Source of the DNA: Albula goreensis
Lineage: Eukaryota; Chordata; Actinopteri; Albuliformes; Albulidae
DNA: 64,000 nucleotides
Direction: 5' to 3'
Assembly (NCBI GenBank): GCA_022829145.1
Contig: CM040747.1
Span: forward strand, 40,914,613 to 40,978,612
This document shows positions 32,050-45,946 of this stretch, in pieces. The notes beneath the pieces were generated by a model. The model was not told the DNA's origin. It was given only the letters and a program-made list of their open reading frames with translations, and did no database searches. The position numbers and the translations under genes are program-made. Numbering within the stretch: position 1 is the first letter of the stretch; the number at the start of each line of letters is the position of its first letter.

Positions 32050-34655
32050 AGCGCCCCCTGTCTCAGGAGACTGGAACATGCCTGACTATAACTGACCATG
32101 AAACGATTCTCACCCAGATCTAACAGACCTGTAAACACACAGGAATAGAAATTATGAACATTTGACCTTCATTATCCACATTTCATTTTTGTTCTTGAGC
32201 CCTCTGACATTTAATGGATTGTCACTTAAAAATCGCCTCGTTGCCATGAGCCCAAATTGAAGGGAAATCAAAGGGCTGTACCCACATATCAATATCACTT
32301 GGACACAACTTTGTTAAACAAGCTGAGTGTTGTTGTTTAAAGGTTTTTGACATTTAAGATGGAAAATGGCCTTTGTATGTCTGTAGATGTAATATGGACA
32401 GAAAAACCAATAAAAATTCAATTTACCAAATTTGAAGGAAAAATAAAGTCTGTACATTGGCACCACGTAATAATTTAATTAAAAAATGTATCAAAAATCA
32501 ATACAGGGTTGCACATGTATATCCATATAACTTGGATTCTATAATGTTTGTACACCTCCAGTAACGTGGTTGGAAAGTTGTTGACATTTTAATCTGAGAA
32601 CCAAAAACGCACGAGACTGTTCCTAAATGTTCTGGATGAATATCAACACACTTTTCTGACGGTAAATCCATGGTTTGCGTACTCTGAGTCACAGAACGAA
32701 GAATTAATGTTGCGAACAAATAAATATATATTTGTTAATAAATCATGGGTCCAGTGAATTTATGACTGTTTGTATCTAGATGCTGGAAGGCCCCTCATCA
32801 CCCGCCTTCAGTGCAGCCTCACTGCTTTGGAATGTGTAACCACATTAATTGTACTGATATTGACGGAATTTGCAACGATATTACAACAGCGATTATATTC
32901 GACAGCACAGGATACATTATATCGCTTCATCATCACTTTTATCTCAAGCGCAACATCACATAAATTGCTGCCTATTTGAGAACTGCCTCAATGCTGCACT
33001 AAAGTAAAAGGTTGAAGATAGGGACGTTCGGCTCCGAATCAAAAGCCAAAGCGCCATGTTTAAATGACATGACGTGCACCCGTTAATGACCGCTTTTGCT
33101 AATATGCATCATTTTGCGACTTTTTAAAATGAAAATATGATTATAAGGGGTGGAAAATTCTCTTGCGACATGTTGCCTATAATATTTAACATTCGATTAT
33201 TATTCGTTAATTTTCCCCCTGTCACAGAAGTCGCATGAATGCAGGAAACTGACTTCCGTTAAGTGAGCATCGTTCATCATAAATAAGTACGCTAACTGGA
33301 TTCACAATTCAGTTCCGAGAGGGTAATTTCGCCTCGGACAATCGGATTTAAAATAGTTTTGCCATAGTCTGTCGGATATAAAATGAGCAGATTGTCAAAG
33401 AGAAGATTAGCAATCGGTACACGGTGATTCCGTTCAACGACTCTACAAGCTGAAGCGGACATTTTTTTACATTTGCCTAAATGCACCCCTAGCGATTTTG
33501 TCCCGGCACACCTGTTTAAGATACTTACGGCGTTAAATGTATTCCTTCTCACTTCATTATCATCTGTCCCCTTCTTTAAAATGGCGTTTAATTTTTTAAC
33601 TTTCACTTTTACTTAGACCGAGCTGTGGAACCGTCTCTTACTTACTTGCCATTTTTACATTATCTAGCCGAAATAACGTTGAGCAAACCTTTATACTTCT
33701 GACAAAAAATATACATTCACACCGACGCTCTCTGTCAATCGCAATACTTACTATGATATGTTATTATATGTTGAAAAGAAATGGTTTCACTTTCATCTTT
33801 TGGACTGACCCATTCGGAGTCCCTAGGTTTAGTTTCCTGGTTGTAATCCCTGTAGTATCAGATCTTTTTTTAAATAGCAACTACTGAATAAGTCTGCTTT
33901 GAAGAATTGGATATAGGATATAACGATATACATCAGGATATAAAACAGTTCAAACATCTTGTGGTTGCATAGTCTCATGTGCGTATATTTTATGACCCTC
34001 TTAAAATGACACATAGCCTCTTCTTTCACTTCCCTTATATAGCTTCCTCCTGCAAGCGGCATGCAGCATAATAACCAGAGCATTTCATATGAATGTGTTT
34101 GGCCTGCTCTAAAATAACCTGTTTCAAAGCCGTTGCTATTTAATAGTTTTTAATTTAAGTTAATATTTAATAGAAGATGTTTATTACAGTGACTTTTGGG
34201 GAAGCATATTACGTTAGTTTATAACCGGACATTCATGTCAATTTCTTCAAAGCAGACTAATTGCAGACGTCTTGTTATTACATACAGTACATGTATGTCA
34301 CCCGCAGATGTCCCCATCACAAGTGTTTTGAAACAGTTACTTGTTCCTAACAGTAAGCCGCCAGTGCGTTTGGAAACTGTGTTCGTTGTTCCTCAGAGTC
34401 AGCTGTGTTCGTGTTTCGAAACAGTCTTAATTGTTCTGAAGGTACCAGCTGCTGTGCCATCGTTTCGAAACAATGATCCTTCCAGTGCATTTCGCCCCGT
34501 GGCATAATCAACAGTTACGGTATGGTTATCAATATGGGCTTTCGTTGGTGACTTTGACCGCAATTCTACTTTCGGATCCGAACGACAAAGTTTTTCACTT
34601 TCATGTTACTAAAATGTAACATCAGTTTTACCAGTTGGAGAAAATCCAACATATG
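32050..34655. other. Duplicated non-coding stretch (copy B)
   Basis: Counterpart of 11.64-14.27 kb. Contains the same short conserved minus-strand frames (33292-33606 and 33829-34083), one ending at a strong GTAAGTAT donor near 33.53 kb. No family is recognised and no gene is called. Confidence 0.4.
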
Positions 34656-37600
34656 TATTTATTTAGTTAATTAGCTAAATTCATAGCCTTATTCAATTGG
34701 TGTAACGTTACAAACTTTACAATGCGTGAAAGGACACGGCCTTAGTGTCTCTTAAGGAAATGAGTTGCGTTGACTTAATAAACGCATTCAAAGAGAATTC
34801 AATGTCTAATGGTTTAAAGTCGTTAGAATGAGCAGGGTATATCGCAAATTTGTGTAAGTTACCAGCAGATGTCCTCATTATAAGTGCTTTGCAAAAACAT
34901 GGTTGTATTGTACGAATAGCTCAACAAATAGAGTACCAGTTGTGGTCCCGTGACAACAAGCCCCCCCCAGCCCTCCCTTAAGTACTATTTAAAATGGGTA
35001 CATTTTTATTGTAGAGCTGCGCGCAGCGCATTGATTCGCTCAGCCCCTCCTTGCTCCGCTCTCGCTCTCTCACAAACACATTGATAACGGACCCCTTGCT
35101 CACCTGTACCTATGACAAAGCGGTCTGTCACATGTGCTCCATTACAGAATGCATCCTCGGGGCGCGCTGCACGCCTCCATCCTTGTTAACTAACGTTGGC
35201 TCGACAGTCCAGGCCAGGTAGACTGGACTATGGACTAGGAGATCAGATAATTAGCTCGCTGGCTTTTGGAAAGCTCTTCCTCTTGCAAACAGTATCATCT
35301 CTATTATGCATGTCCCAATTGACACGTATTAATTTTGAGTAATTTTAGCTATAGCAACATGTTTTTTTATTATTATTTTAATGTTATTTTTGTTATTTTT
35401 ATTAAAAGTGTTGGCAATGGAGCACTGTATATTTTTCAGTTATTTGACAAAGTGTAGCAATCGAGCACTCATTGCATATGTTTTTAAGTTATTTGACACA
35501 AAGTGAAGCAATTTATTGTACTTGGCTATTACAGTTGCCCATCCTGTCTACAACGTTTCTCCATGTTAGCTCCCCAATGGTGGAACGAACTCCCTGTCTT
35601 ACTACGGACTGCTAAATCATTACAATCCTTCCGTCGTGGTCTGAAAACCCACCTCTTCAGACAATATCTGGCCTGATATAATTATGCGTTTGCATTATTT
35701 AACTGTTATGCATCATTATAATGTAAATGTATTAGTATTTAGATTTGTTAATTGTATTATACACATTTTATAATTTAATAATTGTATGTATTTTACTTGG
35801 TTGTGTACCATTCTTCCTGGCTATGCTATTATTACGTAGATGTAATTATTAGATTTACTGTAGCATTATTGATAGATGCAATTTTAGATTTGTTGATGAC
35901 TGTATCCAATCCTTGTACGTCGTCTTGGATAATAGTGTCTGCCAAATGAATACATGTAAATGTAAATTTCACCATTTAAAATAATGGAAAAAAAAATTAA
36001 TCCATTCCTCCTTGATGACAATAACACTGTATATATCAAAATTTATGAAAACAAAAATAGGATAAATGAAAATGGTCTTTTATGAAGAATTCTTACCTTG
36101 GAAACAAACGTCAGCGGCTAACGAAGGTGGCTGGCGAACGGAGGTAGGTGGCGGAGGAGGAGGAGGGAGGCCTGAACTTACTACTGTACGTACGGTACGG
36201 TACCTAAGGTACTTAAACACTAAATATTTTTTCTGCTTTTTTTTTTTTTCATTTTTACTTAACTGAACTTAACTAAAACAAACAAAGCAAAACTAAACTT
36301 TTAAGGAGGAAACGTTAGGAAAAGTTAAGGAAATTTCGGTATTTATACCAAAAAAAATCACAACTCAACGACAGACAGTACACGTATGAACGGATGCTGT
36401 TACGAACACGTGCAAGTGGCCTGAGAAGCAACAAGTACAAAGCGCTGTATGAGAAGCGGCGCTTACGGGGGAAAGAGGGTTTGTGCGCAGGTTGGCAGCC
36501 TGATTTACCCCTGGCAGCCTGTGCGCGGACAATTCGAAAGGATGATTCGTTTCGTATGTCAAAATTCCCGTTGTATTTCAAAACAAAAATTCTGCGAAAT
36601 TTCAAAACGTAACTCAAAACATACGTATGTTAGGGCAATCCTATTTCAAGGGTCCACTGTAGTATGTTTCAAACGACGTTAGATAAAAACAATGTAAGTG
36701 AAATTATTTCAATGAATTCATTTAAAATTTTCAGGCCAACTGTTTTTAATTTCATCTAAAAATAATTCCAGTCTTAAATAATTTAATTAGTTAATTTATT
36801 CTTTGTAGATTTTTTTAAAATTAATTTTTTATGTTTAAAGAGAAATAAAGAGGTAGGTCTACCCTGTTGAAGCAGAGATGTCAGTTATTTCATAGTGAGC
36901 AATGAATTTTTACACGGTTTCATTTCTTTATTCATTTAGTCGTTGTTTTTAACGTGTTTCTGTGCGATGTTCAGAAACTTCTCGTCAGGAGCAGTGGCGC
37001 CCCCAGAATTTTTTCATGGCCAGATGGGGCAGCTGACCAATAAAGTAAGCACAGCAACATTTACTCAGAAAGCCTGCATTACAGAAGACGTACATCATAA
37101 AACAAAACTGTGAAATGACACCGCATCATTTATACTTTGTTCTTAGCATAACAGAAGTGAATGAGGTCCACACTCTTCCATGCTTGAACCTGGACACGAA
37201 CGTGAATCACATCCTAACAACCCACACATGCTGTAAAACATCTCAGAGCGACTGTCAAATCTGTCAGTGTGTTACGCTGGATACCGCAGACAGGCAAGTT
37301 ATGTAGATAACAGGGGTCACCACTACGTTCACAACTGGATGTAGCGGTTCAAGATGAGTGGGTGGGCAAGGATAATATTTAGGCAGCCGTGGCCCACCCT
37401 GGCCCACCCCTGCCCAAGCCAGTGTGTTGTAGTATATAGGATGGTTGAAAACTATGTCAATATGAGAGTTGAGGAATCACATACTGATATACATTGGTTT
37501 CTTATTTTAAGCGTATTATGCATATGCGACTCGCGAGGGGGGGCAGTTGGGGGGCAGCGATTGTATCAGGGTGGCTGTGGACCACTTTGTGTGAAGAACG

Positions 37601-37730
37601 ATAGTGAAGCGGCCAATGGGTGCTGAATGGCATCACCTCTGCAGTACATCATCCACAGTGTGGCCTCATTTCTGTGTTCCTCACTCCTGCTCTAATAAGC
37701 CATGGCAGTTATGAGATTGTGAGTTTGTGG
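34655..37730. other. About 3 kb present only in copy B
   Basis: Copy A passes directly from aaaattcaacat to tgtgctgctcattg (14.25 kb), while copy B has about 3 kb between the matching points. The extra DNA holds a C-rich run (34971), a LINE tail (35.5-35.97 kb), an element-like edge tacagtggacccttgaaata (minus strand, near 36.65 kb) resembling pogo/Tc1-type ends, and the first half of a tandem duplication. It may be insertions in B or a deletion in A. Confidence 0.6.
35520..35965 (+). mobile_element. LINE (L2/CR1-like) 3' end
   Basis: An open frame reads the C-terminal end of a fish LINE reverse-transcriptase protein: LAPQWWNELPVLLRTAKSL then SFRRGLKTHLFRQYLA-stop. A 3' UTR follows, ending tcttggataatagtgtctgc and aatgtaaatgtaaa, the tail form of L2-type fish LINEs. 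It is 5'-truncated, as most LINE copies are. The enzyme domain itself is absent. Confidence 0.78.
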
Positions 37731-37995
37731 TGCTGCTCATTGGCCTGAAGAATGAAAGTGTGTGGGCACTGAACGGTTGCCCCTATGTACCTCTCCAATC
37801 GTAACTCTCTGAAATGAATTGTATAAACGACAAGATGAATGGGTGGGCAAGGATAATATTTAGGCAGCCGTGACCCACCCTGGCCAACCCGTGCCCAAGC
37901 CAGTGTGTTGTAGTATATAGGCTGGTTGAAAACTATGTCAATATGAGAGTTAAGGAATCACATACAGATATACATTGGTTTCTTATTTTAACCAT
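37345..37995. repeat. Tandem duplication of about 477 bp offset
   Basis: The block beginning agatgagtgggtgggcaagg at about 37353 recurs at about 37830 (gatgaatgggtgggcaagg). A further shared piece, aacgatagtgaagcggccaa, appears near 37598 and 38331. Copy A has only a single, shorter version of this area. Confidence 0.8.
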
Positions 37996-37999
37996 TATG

Positions 38000-40320
38000 C
38001 ACACGCAACTTGTGAGCAGGGTGGCTGTGGAGCAATTGTATCAGGGATTGTATCATTGTATTAGACTCATTTTGTCCAGCTCAGCGTTTCTTCCTTACGC
38101 TTGTGTTTTCTCCTCTCCAATACCCCTCAAATAACTGCATATGTTATTAAATTTCTCGTCATTGTTGAACAAGGTTCACAACAACTCTCTGCATCATGGG
38201 CCGTCTTGCTGTATTTTCTCCAAGCTTGACCAAAACATCGCCACATGACAGAGACAAAGAGCTATTTGTCTTTCTTTTCCATCTACATTAGCCTTTTATA
38301 TCTATAAAACTTGGACCACTTTATCTGAAGAACGATAGTGAAGCGGCCAATGGGTGCTGAATGGCAGCACCTCTGCAGTACATCACCCTTCTCCTATACT
38401 ATTTTGTGTGACGTTTTTGTGAATAAGAATGCCTTTGTTCATATTGAATTTTCTTGTAAGAGGAAGACTAATTTTTTTGGGATATAAATTTCTTTTCTGA
38501 GGAAAGAAAAACTGTATTTTTAACAAATCTATGACTTTCCATTTGTTGTTTTTATGATTGATTATCATAGTTAATCATTATTTTAAATAATCAATTACTA
38601 ATATAATACTACTAATCATCATAACCCATCATCGATCATTATCCACACATGACCAAAGCACGCCATATGAAGATATGTAAATGGTGGAGCTTCACATGTG
38701 AATTGAATAATGACAAAGGATACGCATGTTGAGATTAGAAACACTATGGTTGCTTGGGTAACAGCAGCCTCAACAATGTAAGGGAATAAATGTAATGGAA
38801 TCACATTCACAACTTGCTCTTTACAGTTGTATCACCTCACATTTTGGTTTTCCATTTGAAAATGGAAAAGGCTCAAAGTAGTCATACTAAAAATATGTTC
38901 TCACATTTTGATAGATTCCATTGTGTACCCACTGCATGTGCAAATACAAATTAATGAAGTTGAAATGAACTTTCCCTGGCCATCTGTGATGTCACAATAG
39001 CTAACGAGGGGTTGGGTGTGCATTTCGTTAAAGGGAGGAGCAGCCATTGTGACGCACTCGACAGTCTACATTTTATGTAAAATTCCGTTCCTCATGCATG
39101 TGCAGAGCAGGTGCATTCTGTTGGATCGTAGCATACATTTTAGCATCACTAGTAGTGTCTGGAGTTTCTTCCTTCTCAGTTTCATGCTCTCCTGGTTTTG
39201 AGGTCAATTACGCTTGCTCATAGGGTTTATTTGTGCGTTGTTGTGTGTTGCTGTTTACTTCAATAATGAACGTGTTTGTTGATATATAAATATTAACACA
39301 GAAGATTAGTTATGTGCATTTTGTGTGTACAAACTTATATTTGAAATATGTAGTGTGTTAATGCAGCAATATCAATGTATTCACTTCTGCTATAATACTG
39401 CCTTGTGAAGGCAATATGTCATTTTGTTGTAATAGTGTGAGAACTTGCTGCAGAAGTAATGTTTCTAGCATACTAATGTTAATTATCCATTTTAGATCTG
39501 TGGTTGTATGTGAGCATTTATATAGCACTCTATTGTTACTGGAGACAAGATTTATTGTATATATTTTCTGTTAGCAGAAACCACAGCAGCACCTAGTATA
39601 TCTCAGAGCCAGCAATATACCTGTAGATTTCATTCAGCAGCTGCAATTCTTTCTGACTGAAGGATTAGGCCAGTTAGTGTACGATCAGCTCAGTGGCATT
39701 CAACAATATCTCACGTATTAACTATGTACCATAAATACATATAACTACATAACAATTTAGATAAAACAATACAGTATTCTAACAGTCAAACAGAAGTGTT
39801 CTGCTTTACTGTGAGAAAGTGGTTGGCCCTTTGTGATGCTAACAATTGGCTACATGTTCATCACAGCAGTCAAACACGATTGTACACTAATACTAAAGTG
39901 CAACATTTGGACACTCAAGCATGTTTTGCTTGATCGTTTCTTTCCTGTGATGTTTTTACAGAATTTTCAGTTTCTTACCAATTTCAGTTGCACCAAGGCC
40001 ACCAAATCAACACTTATGTACATCAGCTCTCGTTTTGTGACTTCTCTATTGTTACCCCATATCAGTTTAACACTGACACTTGCTCAAACCTTTCACCCAC
40101 CAGCCCGCCTTAATAGTGCTCTTTCATATTACAGCTTTTATCAACAGGGAGTTTTTGCTCATACTGTCAAGATATTTTCGCTCTGTATATTATGCCAGTC
40201 AAACCAATACATATACACACTAAATTGATTATTTGTGTCCTAAACAGCACCTCATAGATAAGGATCCCCTTGCCTGAGAGCGGAGTGGTCTGGATCCTGG
40301 CTGAACATCTCAGGCTGGGT
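38000..40320. other. Duplicated non-coding stretch (copy B)
   Basis: Counterpart of 14.47-16.44 kb, including the frame at 39497-39721 that matches 15606-15816 and the hydrophobic frame at 39833-40228. No recognised gene. Confidence 0.4.
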
Positions 40321-40322
40321 CC

Positions 40323-40363
40323 TCATGGGCAGCGGCTGCAGGTACGTCCTCCTTCACTGGAGT
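40323..40363 (-). other. Candidate terminal exon (copy B)
   Basis: Same 41-nt block and acceptor (ttgtttcag) as 16445-16485; no coding differences seen. Confidence 0.35.
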
Positions 40364-40919
40364 CTGAAACAAAAAGATGGCTCGATGTAGGTGTATGGTC
40401 CAAATGTAGGTATATCAAGATGTAAGTATGTGATGTCTCTTATGTTTTCAATAGAATTAAAATCTGTCACAAAATACCAGCTGGCTTTTCAATCATGTGA
40501 GTTAGGATGACAGTTGGAACACCTGATGGAAGGAGGTAAATGTTTGCAGGTGGGGCTAGCTGCAGGTGAGAGATGGGGTTGTGGTTTGTGGGTGTGGTCA
40601 GTGCCTGGAAAGAATAGAGAATACCTTTCCAGGAAGGTTTAATAGGGGAAGCTATGTGGACTAGTGGGAGGGGTTAGCAGGAAAAGGGGGAGTGGTTTGG
40701 GTAGAGTGCCTCCATTGTGACTGATTTCTCCACCATGTAACTGATTCCTCTGTTGTTACAAAGTGTCATCTCTGTTGCAGTGGTGAATGTTACTTTAAAT
40801 GTTGTTTTAAAGACAGACTGATGCCTCCACTTCCTGAATGCTGACTGGGAGAAAATACTCCTATGCTACTGTAGGAAGGATGGACTGTCAATGTGACTGA
40901 ATTGAGCCTGTAATCCTAC

Positions 40920-41015
40920 CTTTGTTCTTCTTTTTCATAGACTTCGTCATTCCAGGTGCACTCTTCACTGGTGCAAGCCCAGGACTCCTTTCAGTGTCAG
41001 GCTGAGATTCATCGG
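40920..41015 (-). other. Candidate 96-nt exon (copy B)
   Basis: Same length, acceptor and donor as 17042-17137. Reads DESQPDTERSPGLAPVK and SAPGMTKSMKKKNK; the only residue changes from the other copies are conservative in position (T/M, N/H). Confidence 0.45.
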
Positions 41016-41640
41016 CTACCAGAGAGACTGAGACTCAAAGACAAACAGGTAACAGAAAAGATTACATAAATTACACATAAAGTACACATTACATAAATTA
41101 CCAGCATGTGGTTTAGCCATAGGGACACACCAAATTGTTACCTCATTGATTACTATCTATGTTAGTTATTGTTATTTGCATGCAGTATGACTTCAGTTCA
41201 CTCTATCCCACAATGCCTCAGTTCTGCCTAAATCCATATTCTGTCCTTAACCTGTCTCATGCAGGGACCCTGCAGCTGAGTGCTGCTCGCTCTTTAGCTT
41301 CTGAGCTAGTGTGTGTGCCATAGAGCTTTCACTGGCTAACATGGCATTCTAGCTAGAGGTTACATAATGTATGCCATTTATTTAACAGTTTAAATCAATC
41401 TGTGCTTTTTTCATGGAAATTTTGTCAAGATATAGCATCTGTTACAGTGATATTAAATATTACATTTTATGTGACACTGAATATCATGTTTTTACTACTT
41501 AGACGGACGCACCTGTTTCGTTCTTTCTTCCTGTCTGACCCTGTACTCTGCCTCCTGGGATCTGCAGGGAGGGGGCGGGGTTCTGTAACAGTTATGGGTG
41601 GCTCATCCCTTTCATTGGCTGGTCTGGATACACCCCCCTC

Positions 41641-41882
41641 TTATTCATCTTCTTCTTCTTCTTCCGTTTCTTTAGTCAGCTGATTATGATCCTCCTCCTC
41701 GTCAGCACCTCATTAAAAAGAAGGTCCTCCTCGGGAAGAGGTGGATTGTCAAGCAGATGAAGGAGACAATTACAGCGAACGCCAGGATCCAAAGCTCCGC
41801 GACCATTTGAGGGACATTCTGTGGAGACAGGCATCTTGTGAGAGCACTGTTCACAGCCAGCAAAAAGAACTTGTGCATTCAA
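41641..41882 (-). other. Candidate coding block with acidic tail (copy B)
   Basis: Counterpart of 17769-18007 with two residue changes in the first frame (H/R and H/L) and one extra glutamate codon in the acidic tail. Function unknown. Confidence 0.3.
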
Positions 41883-41990
41883 GTTTGCTAAGAATGCTCA
41901 TTTATTGAAAGAGAATAAATTCTTGTTACAGACAGATACATTTGATTTGCATGTATCCTGAATTCAGGATTTCTGAACTTTGAACTCGAA

Positions 41991-42026
<36 letters not shown>

Positions 42027-42029
42027 TAG

Positions 42030-44430
42030 TACATTCTGTCCCACAGTCCCTCAAAGTTAAATGAATGTTCAGTGTTGATTCACAAATTTAGGAGAAAAAA
42101 ACAGTCTCAGCAGCTAGAAAGTATGTGGTCATTCATAATAATTGATGTGTGTCCTTTATGTTCAATTCTGCATCAGTTGTCAGTGTTCTTCATTTGAACT
42201 TCCACTGGGACATCATAGTTATGGAATGTCATTTTATTCATAGTTAAATAAGCAAAAACTTTTATGAAATACACAATAAAATGGATAATAAATTAGTTGA
42301 TAAATTGTGAAATAATTAAATAAATAATACTCAACCCATTATGACAAAATATTATTTCAGCACACTAATTTTCATATTACCATTATCATGTAAAAATTTT
42401 ACATCATAATGATGTAGTAATTTATTATTTGATCTTTATTTCATAACTAAATATAGAGTTCCAGAAAAAAACGTTTGCATGCCAAAGGTTTTAAGAGTAT
42501 GTTTAAAACTGCAGGCTACCTACGAAAAGTTAATAATGACTACTATAAGAAAATTAACATATATTATAAAAAGACTACTTCTTATTATGAGTATATCGAA
42601 ACTTCTAGGAGGTACAGTAAGCACTGAAGTAGCAGCAGCAGGAGTACAAGAAGCAGTCAAAGAACAGCAGAACTTTCTGCTCAAAAAATTAATTATTCAT
42701 TTAAGATCATTATACCTGAACAGCATTGCAGTGACATTATATCTGCTAGGCTACTGTATCATACTTGTACACAATACATTATAATATCTGTAGGCTACAA
42801 GGCAGTATTATTATAAACAGCAGTGTTTATTATTACACTTGTGCAGTCAGTACTACAGGTATGCATTTGTTGTTTTCTAGCAAAAAGGCAAATCAGCTAG
42901 CTAGCTAACCTGAATTCTAACAATAACATTAGCTAGTTAACTGAACACTTAATAGACAATGATGCAGTTATACCGCACATATATTACACACAACGCACTT
43001 TATACAACAGTTAGTTCCGACCGCGCATTGTGATTGCCTGAGACAAATTCCATTGTGCAGTATAACATCATAGCGAGAGATAACGTTATCCCAGTATCTT
43101 TGTGTCAAAAGGAAAGTTATTTCAAAATGCCAAGTCCGTTAAGGTAGCAAGCATGCTGTATTCTTTTGATAATGTTATTTTGTCAACTACCTTCAAATTA
43201 TCAGAAAGTAGGTAGTACTTACGACTTTTTGTGGTGAAGTGGTATTAGTTAAATTAAAACTCACGTTACATGTTATCACTGTCGCTTCGTGTCACTAACG
43301 TTAGCTTGTTAGCATGCTCAGTATTACACAAATATTAAGTCAACGGACACCGTTTTTTAAAGCTTTATAGTTTAAAACAAGTATAAATCTTATAGTTTAG
43401 ATAAGTACAAGCAACGTAGCCAGTATTATTCAAGTTAACAAATTTGGTATGTCTAGTTTAAAAAGAAGATAATATTTAGGACTGCAAATCCTTACCGCTG
43501 AAGTCGTTCATACAATTCAGATACTGACGCATTAAATCCGTTTGTGAACCGAGCAGCGACCGTTACAATTGTTGCTTAGTAACGTTAGCCACATTAGCAT
43601 GCTCAACATTCCACCAATGTTAAGTCAGTGGAGGCCGTTTTTTAAAGCTTAATAGTTTAAAAAGTATGACTCATATAGCTTAGAAAAATACAAGCAACCT
43701 GACCAGTGTATACACGCCTCTGGTGGCCAAGTTTGGTATGTCTAGCTTAAAAACTGTAGGAGGAGATACGTCCGGAAGAATCAGGAATAATAATAATAAG
43801 AAGTAAAGATTCTACAGAAGAACAGCAGTTTGCGCCTTCGGCAAACAAACTAATGACATATTAATTGATAGCTGATTGCATTTCAAGAACATTCCTATTG
43901 TGACATCATAGAGGCTGAAATACTGAAAATTCTAAACCACTTGAACTTACTGCTGTTGCTGGGAAACAGAAAGATGTGAATTCTGTCCAATTCTATATTA
44001 TAAATTTAAAAGAATAAAAGCAGTTAGAGTTTACATTGCTGAACAAACAAGAGTTTTATAAGAGCACCAACAACAGTCTAACTTACTCTATGATGTTGAA
44101 GCGCATTCCAGCACAGTGGTCTTTACGATGATATGATTTAATTTCTTGGCCAAATGAGGCAAATTTTAGAAAAAAAAACTGGATGTGTTATTTAGGCTGT
44201 TTTAAAATAGTGTTCATATGGGCTATTTAGAAAAATATAATCCACATGAATAAAAATGTAAAAGTCTATTGGTAACTTAGATAGAAGGAAGTGGCATAAT
44301 GTTAAAATGAATTTTCATTGCTTATTTGCATACATAATATCATTTTATGATGAAATATTACTTATATCTTATCTCATATCTTATAACTTGCAGTTTTACA
44401 AAACCAACAAAAGTTGATAAAGGGACATCA
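42030..44430. other. Duplicated non-coding stretch (copy B)
   Basis: Counterpart of 18.14-20.9 kb without the 380-bp insert of copy A. No gene recognised. Confidence 0.4.
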
Positions 44431-44443
44431 CATTTTATAGGAC

Positions 44444-44880
44444 TGTGGTGCTGGGAGAGGTGGAGGGAGGAGCAAGCTGCTCATTTCCTCCCACTGTTCT
44501 GCTGTCAGTCTCCTGGTTCCCTCCCTCAGCCTGGAGAGTTAACTGGAGCTGCAGCAGCAGAGGCCTCACGAACAGGCAGCCTCACCTGAGAGTGATTTCT
44601 AATCAACTCAGCTCTGAGCACTTGCCTTCAATAAGGCCTTCAATTTAAGCACAGTCTGAGAGGCTGAATGAGGACTTCTTTTGGGTTTGGACCGGGTTTG
44701 TGTTAATTGTGTTTTTATTGGCTGTGCTGTTTTTCAGTTTCATTGTTTCCATTTGTTTTGTTGGGTTTTCCCTGGGAAAAGGGTCAAATAAAAGGCCTTT
44801 GGCCACTTCTTGTTTAAACTTCTGAGTTTTTCCTTCCACTCGCCACCCGGCTCAGTGGCCACACCAGCCACTGTGTCACA
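44444..44880. mobile_element. Solo LTR, 437 bp
   Basis: An insertion absent from copies A (near 20.94 kb) and C (near 61.39 kb). It begins TGTGGTGCTGGG and ends CCACTGTGTCACA, the TG...CA form of retroviral LTRs, and is flanked on both sides by GGAC, a 4-bp target duplication. Inside is a TATA/polyadenylation-like tcaaataaaagg. No internal retroviral genes are present, so it is the scar left by recombination between two LTRs of an LTR retrotransposon or endogenous retrovirus. It inserted after the A/B/C duplications. Confidence 0.78.
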
Positions 44881-45818
44881 GGACTCATTATTCATTTCTC
44901 TGTGTAGTTCTCATACATGATAACCATATGATTTTGAAAATGTAATACTGATGCAAAAATAAATGAATGACCCTTTTCTTGAATCAAACGTATAAGCTGA
45001 CAATTCTTGAAACAATCCAATATACTTCAAACACCCATGGAACAAATTCATGGGTTTCATTTAATGTTATAAATACGCACATATAAAAGCTGTAAAATAT
45101 TCAACAGTACTCATTATTGCTTTACAAGAGAAGTGTTAAATGACTGTATTACTTACTTCGCAGTAATGGAAATGCATTATAGTACTCTTTATATTACTGT
45201 GTGTTGCTCTCACCCTACACTGAGACACTCCTGAGCAGGAACACATCAGATCAGAGTTTGATTATTCCCCTCTCAGAATTACCCAGTTTAAATGAAACTG
45301 AGTTATTACCAATCAGGATAATGTTCAGATCACATCCAGTTAATTTAGCATGTTTATGTAGGAAAGCAGCAAAAGCCTCATTCACTGCAGTGCAGAAACA
45401 GCAATGGCTGCAGAAGCCAGACCTGACTGGTAATTTAATACAATGGGAATCAATCACAATATGCATTACTTGTCAGTGCAGTAGTGATAGAGGATAACTA
45501 ACTTATAACTAACTTAACCCACAGCATTAACATTCTGCAAAACCCGAGGATTCTTCATGCAATTTCACCTGCTCAAATGCCAATGCTGCATCTATAGAGA
45601 TGAGTCAGAGGAGGGGTGTATGTGCTGTTTAACAGGGGTACATGTGAGAAAAAGAATATGATGGCAAAATGTGAATTATGTTGGATTGGATTGTGGTTCT
45701 GCTGTACAGACACTGTTACACCAGTGTTAAACTGCTCTGTCTGTGTCACAGCCCATAAGCCCTAGTCTGCCTCCACAGCACTACTGGGCTACAAGTGCCT
45801 GCTGTACCCAGGAAGACC

Positions 45819-45826
45819 ATTTGCAT
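45819..45826 (+). promoter_or_regulatory. Octamer ATTTGCAT upstream of V3
   Basis: Exact octamer; TATA-like ttttatag at about 45876-45882; leader ATG 128 bp downstream. Confidence 0.85.
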
Positions 45827-45946
45827 AGAGAAGACACTTTGCATTGGCAGCACATGCTTCAGTGCTCTGGGAGTTTTTATAGTCCTGTGAGTTTAACACT
45901 TGATGACTGAGAGCTGTCCTTCTTGGCAACAGAACCCACAGCAACA

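Noticed and set aside
36315..36617. Overlapping frames on both strands near 36.3-36.7 kb
   Set aside because: Several frames are open by base composition alone; none shows a recognisable domain, and the piece looks like mobile-element DNA.
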